Numbered from the stretch's first letter, positions 1-6,835 are shown. The stretch is DNA of 9,607 nucleotides from Bacteriovoracaceae bacterium (GCA_018060635.1 JAGOVR010000052.1:1-9607), one strand, 5' to 3'. Made by a program: numbers and translations. The notes: generated by a model not told the origin, from the sequence alone.

Positions 1-395
1 AGGAGAGGAAGTGCTAATGTTTTTAAATCTGTATTAGGTTGAGCTAAAAAAACAGCAATAATTTTTCCTAGAGAATAGAATGAGACAAGCAGTAAAAGTA
101 GAATAAAAAAACGATGAACTTGTCCTCGGTAACGAGGAGAAAAAATAAGAGCAGGGAGGCTTTGCAAATTTATTTTTCTGCGCACAGAGGAGAAACTTTT
201 TTCTTTTTCTTGCGTTAAGGCAGATGTTTTAAAAACTTCAGGATTTACTTCATGCCACCCCGTTTTTTCGGTTGTCGGTGATTCAGCAAAGGAATCAGCA
301 AAATCATCTTCTGTTTCAGCCTCTTGAGATGAAGTTTTTTTTGCAAAAGAAATCTTTTGCTTTAAATTTTGGAAAAAGGAGCGTATTTTTTTCAT
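1..395 (-). CDS. N-terminal part of a membrane-anchored protein (runs off left edge), possibly GspC-like
   Basis: The minus strand reads open from an ATG at 395 down to base 1, giving 131 full codons with no stop. An in-frame TAA lies nine bases upstream, so this ATG is the first possible ATG start; no clear Shine-Dalgarno sequence precedes it. The protein begins MKKIRSFFQNLKQKI, continues with an acidic and polar stretch (about residues 22-70), then a basic patch (RRK at 72-74) and one hydrophobic segment at about 96-118 (FFILLLLLVSFYSLGK). The basic flank before the helix suggests a cytoplasmic N-terminus with the rest exported. This layout, an N-terminal cytoplasmic tail, a single helix and then an export-side region, resembles type II secretion GspC and similar bitopic proteins, but no diagnostic motif is visible, so that name is only a guess. 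The gene diverges from the acyl-CoA dehydrogenase gene across 106 bp. That it is a real gene is fairly sure; its function is not. Confidence 0.6.
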   Translation of the reverse strand, partial: MKKIRSFFQNLKQKISFAKKTSSQEAETEDDFADSFAESPTTEKTGWHEVNPEVFKTSALTQEKEKSFSSVRRKINLQSLPALIFSPRYRGQVHRFFILLLLLVSFYSLGKIIAVFLAQPNTDLKTLALPL

Positions 396-441
396 TAGTA
401 TTTATTGTTATATTTTTGATACCATTGTGCAAGTGTCGGAA

Positions 442-471
442 TTTAATCTTTTTTACACGTAGCATTATAAT
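442..471 (+). promoter_or_regulatory. Candidate promoter of the acyl-CoA dehydrogenase gene
   Basis: A perfect TATAAT -10 box lies at 466-471, with a weak -35 (TTTAAT, 442-447) at 18 bp spacing. Transcription would start near 478, leaving a leader of about 24 bases that contains the ribosome binding site. The -35 match is poor, so only the -10 box is well supported. Confidence 0.45.
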
Positions 472-486
472 GAGTATTATTTTTGT

Positions 487-493
487 AGAGGAG
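487..493 (+). promoter_or_regulatory. Ribosome binding site for the acyl-CoA dehydrogenase gene
   Basis: AGAGGAG at 487-493, eight bases before the ATG at 502, fixes the start of the dehydrogenase. Confidence 0.75.
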
Positions 494-501
494 TCTTTTT
501 T

Positions 502-2265
502 ATGGCAAATAGGGAACAAAATGGCAAAGCTCAGGAGCTTCTATCTCCTGTTCACTCTCTTTTTATGGGAGAAGTCTTAGAACAACAGGTTTTTCCTTAT
601 CCTGAAATTTCTCAAGAGCAAAAAGAAATGGGACAGGAGATGATTAATGCTATTCAGAAATTTGCCAAAGAACACATACATTCTGCTGAATTTGATGAAA
701 AAGCAGAAATTCCTCTAGAAGTTTTAGCTGGAATGGCTGAAATGGGCCTTTTTGGGCTAGGTGTCGAAGAGGTCTTTGGAGGATTAGAACTTTCTTATTC
801 TCTTTATTGCCGAACTTTTTCTGAAATAGCAGGTTTGGATGCATCCTTAGCGGCGACTATGGGTGCCCATCAAAGTATTGGTTTTAAAGCTTTGGTGAAT
901 CAAGGTACTGCAGAGCAGAAAAAAAAATGGCTTCCTAAACTTGCAAGTGGTGAACATTTTGCTTCTTTTTGCCTCACCGAACCTGGATCAGGTTCGGATG
1001 CTTATTCTATAAAAACCAAAGCTACTTTAAATAAAGATGGAACTTATACTCTTAACGGCCAAAAACTGTGGATTACCAATGCAGGACTTTCTGAATTTTA
1101 TACAGTTTTTTGTAAAACTGAGCATCCAGAAGGAGAGAAAATTTCTTGTTTTGTTGTAGAGAAAGGTACGCCAGGGCTTTCGTTTGGAGAGCGAGAAAAG
1201 AAAATGGGAATTAAGGCCTCAGAAACGCGCGCTGTTTTTTTTGATAATGTTGTTGTTCCTGCAGAAAATCTTATTGGAGGTTTAGGTAAAGGTTTTAAAA
1301 TTGCTATGGAAGTTCTTAATACAGGAAGGTTGTCACTGGGCGCAGGCTGTGTGGGAGGCATGAAAGATGTTTTAAAACTTGCAACTCTTCACGCTAAAAA
1401 TCGTAAGCAATTTGGAAAAAGTTTAGCGGAATTTGGTCTGATTCAAGAAAAATTATCTCAAATGTCAGCTCTTACTTATGCTACAGAGTCGCTAGTTTAT
1501 TTTACCACAGGACTTATGGGAAAAGGCATGAGTGATTTTTCTTTGGAAGCGGCCGTGTGTAAAGTTTTTGGCTCAGAGGCTATGTGGAAAACTATTGATA
1601 TGGGAATGCAAATTGCGGGTGGAAATGGCTATATGAAAGAATACCCTTACGAGCGCATTATGCGTGATACACGTATCAATCTTATTTTTGAAGGGACTAA
1701 TGAAATTCTACGTTGTTTTTTAGCTTTGGGTGGAGTGCAAGGGCCTTCGCAAAAATTAAAGGAGCTTGGAAAACTTACAGATATTTCAAATGTACTTAAT
1801 GCTCCTATTAAATCTTTAGGACTGCTTACAGACTTTGCAAAAAAACGTGTTTCAAAAGCTATGCATACTAAAAAATTAGAAAAGATTCATCCGCGTTTGG
1901 AAAAATATGCAGAAGAGTATATGACCATGGTTTCTGCTTTTGCCATAGAAGTAGAAGGAGCTTTGATAAAACATGGAAAGAAAATTGTGGATCAGGAATT
2001 AGCCCAGAAAAGAATTGCCGATATGGTGATAGATCTTTATGTTTTGATGGCGGTTTTTTCTCGGACTACTTTAGTTTTGGAAAATAAAAAACTAAGTGAA
2101 GCGGATGCTGAATATTATGTGGGTCTTACCAAAATAACTTATCGTAATTTACGCCAAGATTTTCAAATGAATCTTAAACACATGAAAACTAATTTAGATA
2201 ATACCACTCAAAAGGTGAGTGATGCTGTTTGTGAGAGAGAAGGTTATGGTTTGGATGTGATTTAA
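502..2265 (+). CDS. Acyl-CoA dehydrogenase, ACAD9/VLCAD type with C-terminal extension
   Basis: This FAD enzyme should catalyse the first step of beta-oxidation, alpha,beta-dehydrogenation of a long-chain acyl-CoA, passing electrons to electron-transferring flavoprotein. The 587-residue length matches mitochondrial VLCAD/ACAD9 rather than the usual ~380-residue short- and medium-chain enzymes. Visible motifs include QVFPYP near residue 29, GAHQSIGFK in the helical N-domain, the beta-domain signature CLTEPGSGSDA (157-167), LWITNAG (189-195), FGLIQEKL in the C-terminal helical domain, GGNGYMKEYPYERIMRD (373-389) and FEGTNEILR, with Glu397 at the position of the catalytic base. After about residue 410 comes a ~175-residue extension that also resembles ACAD9/VLCAD, where it mediates membrane association and dimer contacts. 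No signal peptide is present, so the enzyme is cytoplasmic or membrane-peripheral. It appears to be a single-gene unit; its stop codon overlaps that of the converging IscA-like gene. Family assignment is very secure, chain length less so. Confidence 0.95.
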   Translation: MANREQNGKAQELLSPVHSLFMGEVLEQQVFPYPEISQEQKEMGQEMINAIQKFAKEHIHSAEFDEKAEIPLEVLAGMAEMGLFGLGVEEVFGGLELSYSLYCRTFSEIAGLDASLAATMGAHQSIGFKALVNQGTAEQKKKWLPKLASGEHFASFCLTEPGSGSDAYSIKTKATLNKDGTYTLNGQKLWITNAGLSEFYTVFCKTEHPEGEKISCFVVEKGTPGLSFGEREKKMGIKASETRAVFFDNVVVPAENLIGGLGKGFKIAMEVLNTGRLSLGAGCVGGMKDVLKLATLHAKNRKQFGKSLAEFGLIQEKLSQMSALTYATESLVYFTTGLMGKGMSDFSLEAAVCKVFGSEAMWKTIDMGMQIAGGNGYMKEYPYERIMRDTRINLIFEGTNEILRCFLALGGVQGPSQKLKELGKLTDISNVLNAPIKSLGLLTDFAKKRVSKAMHTKKLEKIHPRLEKYAEEYMTMVSAFAIEVEGALIKHGKKIVDQELAQKRIADMVIDLYVLMAVFSRTTLVLENKKLSEADAEYYVGLTKITYRNLRQDFQMNLKHMKTNLDNTTQKVSDAVCEREGYGLDVI

Positions 2266-2660
2266 AGCGGAATTTTACTCTCATCTTTATAGAATTTTCC
2301 GTGATAGCTATTTTCATCGCTATTGGTTACTACAAAACCGTCCTCATTACTTTCTGTTTCTACCAGATAATCTAATTTACCTTTTTTAAGATAGAAAGCG
2401 GTGAAGTCATCAAAAAGAATAGTGAGAGTGCGTTTAGCGTCCATAGGGTGAGAAAAAATACGTTCGACATCTTTTTCTACTTTTTGACTGAAGCCTGTGG
2501 CATAAGTGAAACCTGCGCAGCCCTTGCCATCAATTTTAATGCGGAAAAGATGATCTTCCAAAGTAAAATCATTTTGTAAAACCAGATCAATCTGTTCAAA
2601 AGCAGACGCAGTTATTTCGATGTCATGTTGTTGTAAGTTTTGCATATACTTTTTTACCAT
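2262..2660 (-). CDS. IscA/HesB-fold protein lacking the C-terminal CxC motif
   Basis: A 132-residue protein that follows the A-type iron-sulfur carrier pattern along its whole length. It has the first conserved loop GKGCAGFTYATGF (45-57, Cys48), a middle FDDFTAFYLKKGKLDY (83-98) matching the family's central strand and LDY turn, and a closing GFVVTNSDENSYHGKFY (108-124). In IscA, SufA and ErpA the last stretch carries the Cys-x-Cys that holds iron or an Fe-S cluster; here Tyr119, His120 and Gly121 stand there. Cys48 is the only cysteine. The protein may therefore not carry a cluster in the classical way and could be a structural or redox relative; His120 could be an alternative ligand (inference). 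The ATG at 2660 has no Shine-Dalgarno match, and a second in-frame ATG at 2645 (Met6) would also preserve the domain. Neighbours give no functional link. Fold family is fairly sure; biochemical role is not. Confidence 0.82.
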   Translation of the reverse strand: MVKKYMQNLQQHDIEITASAFEQIDLVLQNDFTLEDHLFRIKIDGKGCAGFTYATGFSQKVEKDVERIFSHPMDAKRTLTILFDDFTAFYLKKGKLDYLVETESNEDGFVVTNSDENSYHGKFYKDESKIPL

Positions 2661-2679
2661 GTTAGTTTTAGATTTCTAT

Positions 2680-2685
2680 AAGGAG
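2680..2685 (+). promoter_or_regulatory. Ribosome binding site for the M61 peptidase gene
   Basis: AAGGAG at 2680-2685, eight bases before the ATG at 2694, supports that start codon. It lies in the 33-bp gap between two divergent genes. Confidence 0.75.
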
Positions 2686-2716
2686 TATATAGTATGAAGT
2701 TACACTACCTCGTCAA
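2686..2716 (-). promoter_or_regulatory. Candidate promoter of the IscA-like gene, inside the start of the M61 gene
   Basis: On the minus strand TTGACG (2711-2716) is followed after 19 bp by TATATA (2686-2691). The -35 match is good but the spacing is long. The -35 box would lie within the first codons of the divergent peptidase gene, and the -10 box between its ribosome binding site and ATG. Confidence 0.3.
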
Positions 2717-4376
2717 GATAGAAGATCCTAAAAGCCATATAGTGAAGATAGAAATAACAGGAGAGTGGGGACAGGACTTTAATCTTTCTTTTTTTCTGCC
2801 TTCTTGGAGTCCAGGATCTTATCTCATGCGAGAATATGCCCGTCATGTGCGCAGTATTGCCGCTTTTTCTGGAACGGGAGAGCCATTATATCTTGAGCAA
2901 AAAGAGAAAGGAGTGTGGAATTTAGATATTTCTAAATCGTCATTAAAAAATTCACCTACAAGCTTTAGTTTGGTTTATGAAGTTTATTGCCATGAGCTGA
3001 CTGTTCGCACTTCTCACATTGATGAATCTCATGCTTTTCTCCATGGCCCCACTTATCTTATGGGGATTTTACAAAAAAATATTGAACCTACGTTAGAACT
3101 ACGTTTTCCACCACTTTGGTCCAAGGTTACTACTACCCTTAATGATATTTCTACCCAAAGAGAAATTTTTAAATATTCTTCTCCTAGTTATGATGAACTG
3201 ATTGATACCCCCATAGAAATTGGTTGTCATGAAACCGATGGTTTTTTAGTGCAAGGCAAAGAACATACATTAGCTTTTTACGGGATCATGTACCCACACA
3301 ATCAAAATATTAAAAAAGATATAGAAATAATTGTTAATTTTATTGCGAGCATGATGGGTGAAATTCCTTATGCTCGTTACGCTTTCATTACTCACTTGAC
3401 CCCTAATTCCTATGGAGGATTAGAACATTTAGACTCATGTGTCCTGAATTTTGATGGAAGGAAATTTTCTAATCGTAAGGAATATATTCGATTTCTTTCC
3501 TTAGTGGCCCATGAATATTTTCATCTTTATAACGTCAAACGCATTCGTCCTAAGGAGTTAGGTCCCTTTAATTATTTACAAGAAAACTATACATCCATGT
3601 TGTGGTTAGCTGAAGGTCTTACTAGCTTTGTGGATGATTGGGTTATTTTACAAGCAGGACTTTGCACAAAAGAAGAATATTTGGATGTTATTAAAGATAA
3701 TCTCAATAATTATTTTAATACCGTGGGGCGCAAGTTTCATTCTTTAGAGCAAAGCTCTTTCAATGCATGGATCAAGCTTTATCGCCCTGATGAAAATTCT
3801 AATAATAGTTCTATTAGTTATTATTTGAAGGGTGGACTGGTTTTCCTCGTTTTGCATATTCTCTTAGAGACAAAAGGAAAATCTTGCGTTCATCTCCTTT
3901 CTCTCTTGTGGGAAAGATATAAAAAAAATCCTTTAGAGGGATTGCAGACGGTAGAAGTTTTTCAAATGGTAGAAGATTTAGGAAGCAAAGAGATTCGAAA
4001 TATTTTTGAAACAATGGTAACAACTACAGAAGAAATTGATTTTGAAAAATATTTTGCCTTAGGTAAAATTAACATAGATTGGGAAGAGAAAGGTTTATGG
4101 ATGGGCATACAACCTGAATATCAAAATGAACGAGTTTTTATTCGCACGCTCACACTAGATTCCCCTGCTGTTAAAGCAGGGGCCAATGCAGGAGATGAAA
4201 TTCTTTTCTTAAACGGACTTCGAGTTTTAAAAAATGATTGGGAAAATATGAATAATTTTTTAAAAAAGGATGTTTCTTATCAGTTGCTAGTATCTCGCTT
4301 AGGATCGATGGTTTCTTTAAATTTGATACTCCAAACATCGCCTAGGCGAGTAAAAAAATTATTACTAGTGAGCTAA
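2694..4376 (+). CDS. M61 family zinc metallopeptidase with C-terminal PDZ domain
   Basis: A 560-residue gluzincin of the M61 (glycyl aminopeptidase-like) family. The N-terminal beta domain carries the family signature LPSWSPGSYLMREYARHV, beginning near residue 35. The catalytic site is HEYFH (273-277: zinc ligands His273 and His277, general base Glu274), followed by the family-specific LYNVKRIRP (278-286) and GPFNYLQENYTSMLWLAEG, where Glu307 is the expected third zinc ligand. A PDZ domain spans about 460-545, with GLWMG (467-471) as its carboxylate-binding loop and SPAVKAGANAGDEILFLNG as the typical second half. No signal peptide or membrane helix is visible, so a cytoplasmic protease is likely, with the PDZ domain presumably gripping substrate C-termini. 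Family members cleave N-terminal residues, with a preference for glycine in the characterised case; the substrate here is unknown. All catalytic residues are present. It appears to be transcribed alone; any promoter must lie within the upstream IscA-like gene. Confidence 0.94.
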   Translation: MKLHYLVKIEDPKSHIVKIEITGEWGQDFNLSFFLPSWSPGSYLMREYARHVRSIAAFSGTGEPLYLEQKEKGVWNLDISKSSLKNSPTSFSLVYEVYCHELTVRTSHIDESHAFLHGPTYLMGILQKNIEPTLELRFPPLWSKVTTTLNDISTQREIFKYSSPSYDELIDTPIEIGCHETDGFLVQGKEHTLAFYGIMYPHNQNIKKDIEIIVNFIASMMGEIPYARYAFITHLTPNSYGGLEHLDSCVLNFDGRKFSNRKEYIRFLSLVAHEYFHLYNVKRIRPKELGPFNYLQENYTSMLWLAEGLTSFVDDWVILQAGLCTKEEYLDVIKDNLNNYFNTVGRKFHSLEQSSFNAWIKLYRPDENSNNSSISYYLKGGLVFLVLHILLETKGKSCVHLLSLLWERYKKNPLEGLQTVEVFQMVEDLGSKEIRNIFETMVTTTEEIDFEKYFALGKINIDWEEKGLWMGIQPEYQNERVFIRTLTLDSPAVKAGANAGDEILFLNGLRVLKNDWENMNNFLKKDVSYQLLVSRLGSMVSLNLILQTSPRRVKKLLLVS

Positions 4377-4539
4377 AAATATTTTTATTTAGACTTAATT
4401 TTTTTAATAGAGTCTAAATTCAGCTAGTTAGACTAGATAAAACAATGTAATCTTTTTTTAGTAATAATGACTAGCGTTAAAAGTAAAAAAAATGAACAAT
4501 GATGCACTCTTTTAAGGTCTTAAAAATGATGAGGTTTGT
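4377..4539. other. Intergenic region with AT-rich inverted repeats
   Basis: This 163-bp gap separates the peptidase gene from the small exported-protein gene. It holds the perfect 9-bp inverted repeat described separately, a shorter one (CTAG-5-CTAG, 4424-4436) just after it, and several A or T runs. I found no convincing sigma70 promoter and no GC-rich hairpin followed by a T-tract, so both the end of the peptidase transcript and the start of the next remain unplaced. Confidence 0.5.
4387..4419. repeat. Perfect 9-bp inverted repeat, possible operator or weak terminator
   Basis: ATTTAGACT (4387-4395) is matched exactly by AGTCTAAAT (4411-4419) across a 15-base T-rich loop. The stem has few G-C pairs and no T-run follows, which argues against an efficient intrinsic terminator. 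It lies 10 bp after the peptidase stop and about 120 bp before the next gene, so it could serve either as a processing or termination hairpin or as a protein-binding site. Confidence 0.5.
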
Positions 4540-4995
4540 TTGAGGCTTATTTTTTTTCTTTCTCTTTTTTTAGGTAGCATCTTATCTCACGTTTATGCTC
4601 AAGAGCGACTTTTAAATATTAATGATATTTTCTTTTATAATCATAGTCTTTATCAAGTAACAGATGAAAGCTATGATCCTCATATGTTTCCTTCTAGGCC
4701 TTATCAAGTAGGAGATAGTGAGGAAATGCCTTTTATCATTACTTCTTTGCAGGATAAGTTTTTTAAGGTTTCAGAAATCTTAGGGCCAGAGACTTATTCT
4801 ATTACTGTTGCTTTAAGAAAAAGTCTACGTCAGGAAAGAGCGTTTCAAACATTGAGAACAGAGGTCAGTTTTTTTTGTAAAGAAAAAGGCTGGCAAGATT
4901 ATGCTTTCAGATTAGAGGAATCTACCCATTGCAAAAATCAATCGACCTACGTTTTTACTTACTATTGTGTTCATTTTTTTAAAGCAACTGAATAA
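4540..4995 (+). CDS. Small exported protein of unknown function
   Basis: I do not recognise this 151-residue protein. It opens with a clear Sec signal peptide: Arg2, a hydrophobic run LIFFLSLFLGSIL (3-15) and a signal peptidase I site after VYA (18-20), leaving a mature protein of about 131 residues starting QERLLNIND. The mature part is rich in aromatic residues and has three cysteines (113, 131, 143) near the C-terminus, where a disulfide could form in the periplasm. No lipobox is present. The start is TTG: it is the only plausible in-frame start before the signal peptide, with GAGG (4531-4534) five bases upstream and an in-frame TAA at 4513-4515. A five-codon ORF (ATG 4526 to TGA 4543) ends on top of this TTG, so translational coupling or an undetected one-base frameshift at the start is possible. 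The 3' end overlaps the converging 618-residue gene by 17 nt. Confidence 0.72.
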   Translation: MRLIFFLSLFLGSILSHVYAQERLLNINDIFFYNHSLYQVTDESYDPHMFPSRPYQVGDSEEMPFIITSLQDKFFKVSEILGPETYSITVALRKSLRQERAFQTLRTEVSFFCKEKGWQDYAFRLEESTHCKNQSTYVFTYYCVHFFKATE

Positions 4996-6835
4996 CAGCT
5001 CTCCTCGCAGAGGCATATTTAGGATCATCAGCATTATCAATTTCGGATTTATAGGTAGGACCAATATTAGGAAGTTCTTTAATCTTCCATTTTATTTTAG
5101 AAATAGTGCTTACTATGATTTCAGGTTCCATTCCTTTTTCTAGAAGCTTTTGTTCTAGATCTTCTTCAAAAGTTTTTTTGAATTCTTGTCCACGGTTTTG
5201 AGCCAAAAATTTATTAGATAGGATGGTTGTGCTCCTTAGCATCTCTTGAACTTTTGCATTTAAATTTTGAGGAAAATCATCATTAAAATGTTTTTTAAAA
5301 ACCTCTTGCATTTTTTGATTGTAAAAAATACTTAGATAGCTAGCAGAAGGAGTTGGATTCTTATTTAATTCGTCATTCCATAAGTTATCTAACTCAGAAA
5401 TAAAAATATTATACTCTTCCAGGGTAACCCCAGCCTTTAAAAGTTCTGTTTTATAAGTTTCAGATTTAAGGGCCAATCTTCTCCAATTGGTTTTGTCATA
5501 AGGACTGTAATTGGCGGCAGGTAGGGAAGTTGTAAATTCTCCAGTAATTGCTATTTCTTTTTGATTTTCGATGAATTCAACAGCGGTATCTAGAAGGTTT
5601 AGGTAATCGGTATTCTCAAAGCGATTATCTCCTAATTTTGCCTGATTATTAGCATAAAGATCTAGTAAATTAGCAGGCTTGATATTATTAACATTATTAT
5701 TAACATTTTCAAAAAAATTATCTTGATAACCAAAATGACAACCAGCTTCGAAATTATCTCGTGTCTTTTGTAAGTTCTGGTTAATTTTTTGTTTTTCTGC
5801 TGGCGAAAGTGCAGAGTATCCTAGATACATATTTTCACGATATTCAGGAGTATCAAAAGCGGCATACTCTAGAATATCTGCGGACCAAGGATTAGTCGCA
5901 AGGAAGGATTTCAGACTAGAGGTTGTATTTCCTTCTGTAGAAATATTAATAATATTAGGATCATTTAAATATTTTTTTTCTTCTGCGGAAGCTCCTTGCC
6001 CAGTTACAAGTCGTGTTTGGGAAATGTGATCAAGTTCTGCTTGAGGATTTTCTGTGTGAATAAGCCAAGGGCGATAATCAGGAGAAATACTTCTAGCTTT
6101 TTTAAAAAAGTCCTCAGCTAATGTTCGTAGTTCTTGGAAGCTTTTAGACGCTTCTGGAATTTCAGATTCTCCAACTATCTTGCCATAAGTAGGAATAGGT
6201 CCATTGGGCAGAGGAGAAATATGAGTGACAGGGCGTTTTAATCCTTCACTATTAAAAAACTCCCATTGTTTAAAATCCTTTAAGGTTCCATCCTCTTTAA
6301 AAAAAAGTGAAAATACATCGTAGGCACTTTTTCCTTTCTGAGCAAAATAAGGCTGAAGATCTTTAATTTTTGTAAGTGCTTCCTTATTTAATTCCATCAT
6401 TTTTCTGATTATTTCCATGTGGTAGCAACGATACTTAGAAAAAGTAGAACCATATTTCCCTTTCACTCCTTTTTGCTGGGGGGTGAAATTCATAGATTCT
6501 TCATAAAGCGCAACGGAGCATTGATTCATATTCAGAATTTGTAAATCTTGGTCAAGGTTACCAGCGGCATAGGCAACCTTTAAATTTTTTTCAGTATTAT
6601 ATCTTTTTTTATCCCAACCAAAAGCGTGTACAACCACATCAAATTGAGCGGCTTCAAGTAAGGTTGGTTTTTTTTGCTCTTTACATTTATAAACGTAGAA
6701 TTTGCTATGATTTTCTTCTAAACATATGGAGTAAACACATCCATTCACTGTTTCTCCCACTACAAGGCAATTTTTATAATCAGCTCTTAGTGTTGTAGAA
6801 ATAAAAAATAGAGACAGCAAAATAATAATTTTCAT
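4979..6835 (-). CDS. Large exported protein of unknown function
   Basis: A 618-residue protein that I cannot assign to a family. A Sec signal peptide is clear: MKIIILLSLFFISTTLRA, with likely cleavage after Ala18. The mature N-terminus is a small cysteine-rich part (Cys23, 33, 38, 51), followed by Cys106 and Cys137, which suggests disulfide-bonded structure in the periplasm or outside the cell; one further cysteine is at 366. From about residue 140 onward the protein is hydrophilic, mostly helical in appearance and rich in Asn, Lys and Glu, with an Asn-rich patch (NNNVNN) soon after Cys366. There is no transmembrane segment, HExxH, lipobox or visible catalytic signature. The ATG at 6835 lacks a Shine-Dalgarno sequence and directly follows a 12-bp palindrome. 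The 3' end overlaps the converging small exported-protein gene by 17 nt. A secreted structural or effector-like protein is possible, but nothing in the sequence proves it. Confidence 0.8.
   Translation of the reverse strand: MKIIILLSLFFISTTLRADYKNCLVVGETVNGCVYSICLEENHSKFYVYKCKEQKKPTLLEAAQFDVVVHAFGWDKKRYNTEKNLKVAYAAGNLDQDLQILNMNQCSVALYEESMNFTPQQKGVKGKYGSTFSKYRCYHMEIIRKMMELNKEALTKIKDLQPYFAQKGKSAYDVFSLFFKEDGTLKDFKQWEFFNSEGLKRPVTHISPLPNGPIPTYGKIVGESEIPEASKSFQELRTLAEDFFKKARSISPDYRPWLIHTENPQAELDHISQTRLVTGQGASAEEKKYLNDPNIINISTEGNTTSSLKSFLATNPWSADILEYAAFDTPEYRENMYLGYSALSPAEKQKINQNLQKTRDNFEAGCHFGYQDNFFENVNNNVNNIKPANLLDLYANNQAKLGDNRFENTDYLNLLDTAVEFIENQKEIAITGEFTTSLPAANYSPYDKTNWRRLALKSETYKTELLKAGVTLEEYNIFISELDNLWNDELNKNPTPSASYLSIFYNQKMQEVFKKHFNDDFPQNLNAKVQEMLRSTTILSNKFLAQNRGQEFKKTFEEDLEQKLLEKGMEPEIIVSTISKIKWKIKELPNIGPTYKSEIDNADDPKYASARRAVIQLL

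Noticed and set aside
407..432. Minus-strand promoter TTGCAC / TATAAC for the left-edge gene
   Set aside because: The boxes are only 14 bp apart, too close for a sigma70 promoter, so it was not called.
316..519. A 67-codon minus-strand ORF
   Set aside because: It covers the divergent promoter region in a different frame from the minus-strand gene starting at 395 and shows no domain or start signal.
272..580. A 102-codon plus-strand ORF across the left intergenic region
   Set aside because: It overlaps the better-supported minus-strand membrane protein and the true start of the dehydrogenase; its product is a compositional Phe/Leu-rich shadow and it has no ribosome binding site.
4387..4419. 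Intrinsic terminator for the M61 peptidase gene
   Set aside because: The stem is exact but AT-rich and no T-tract follows it; it is recorded as a repeat with unknown role instead.
4492..4515. Seven-codon ORF (ATG AAC AAT ... TAA) upstream of the small exported-protein gene
   Set aside because: It has no ribosome binding site and no unusual codon content; short ORFs of this size are expected by chance.
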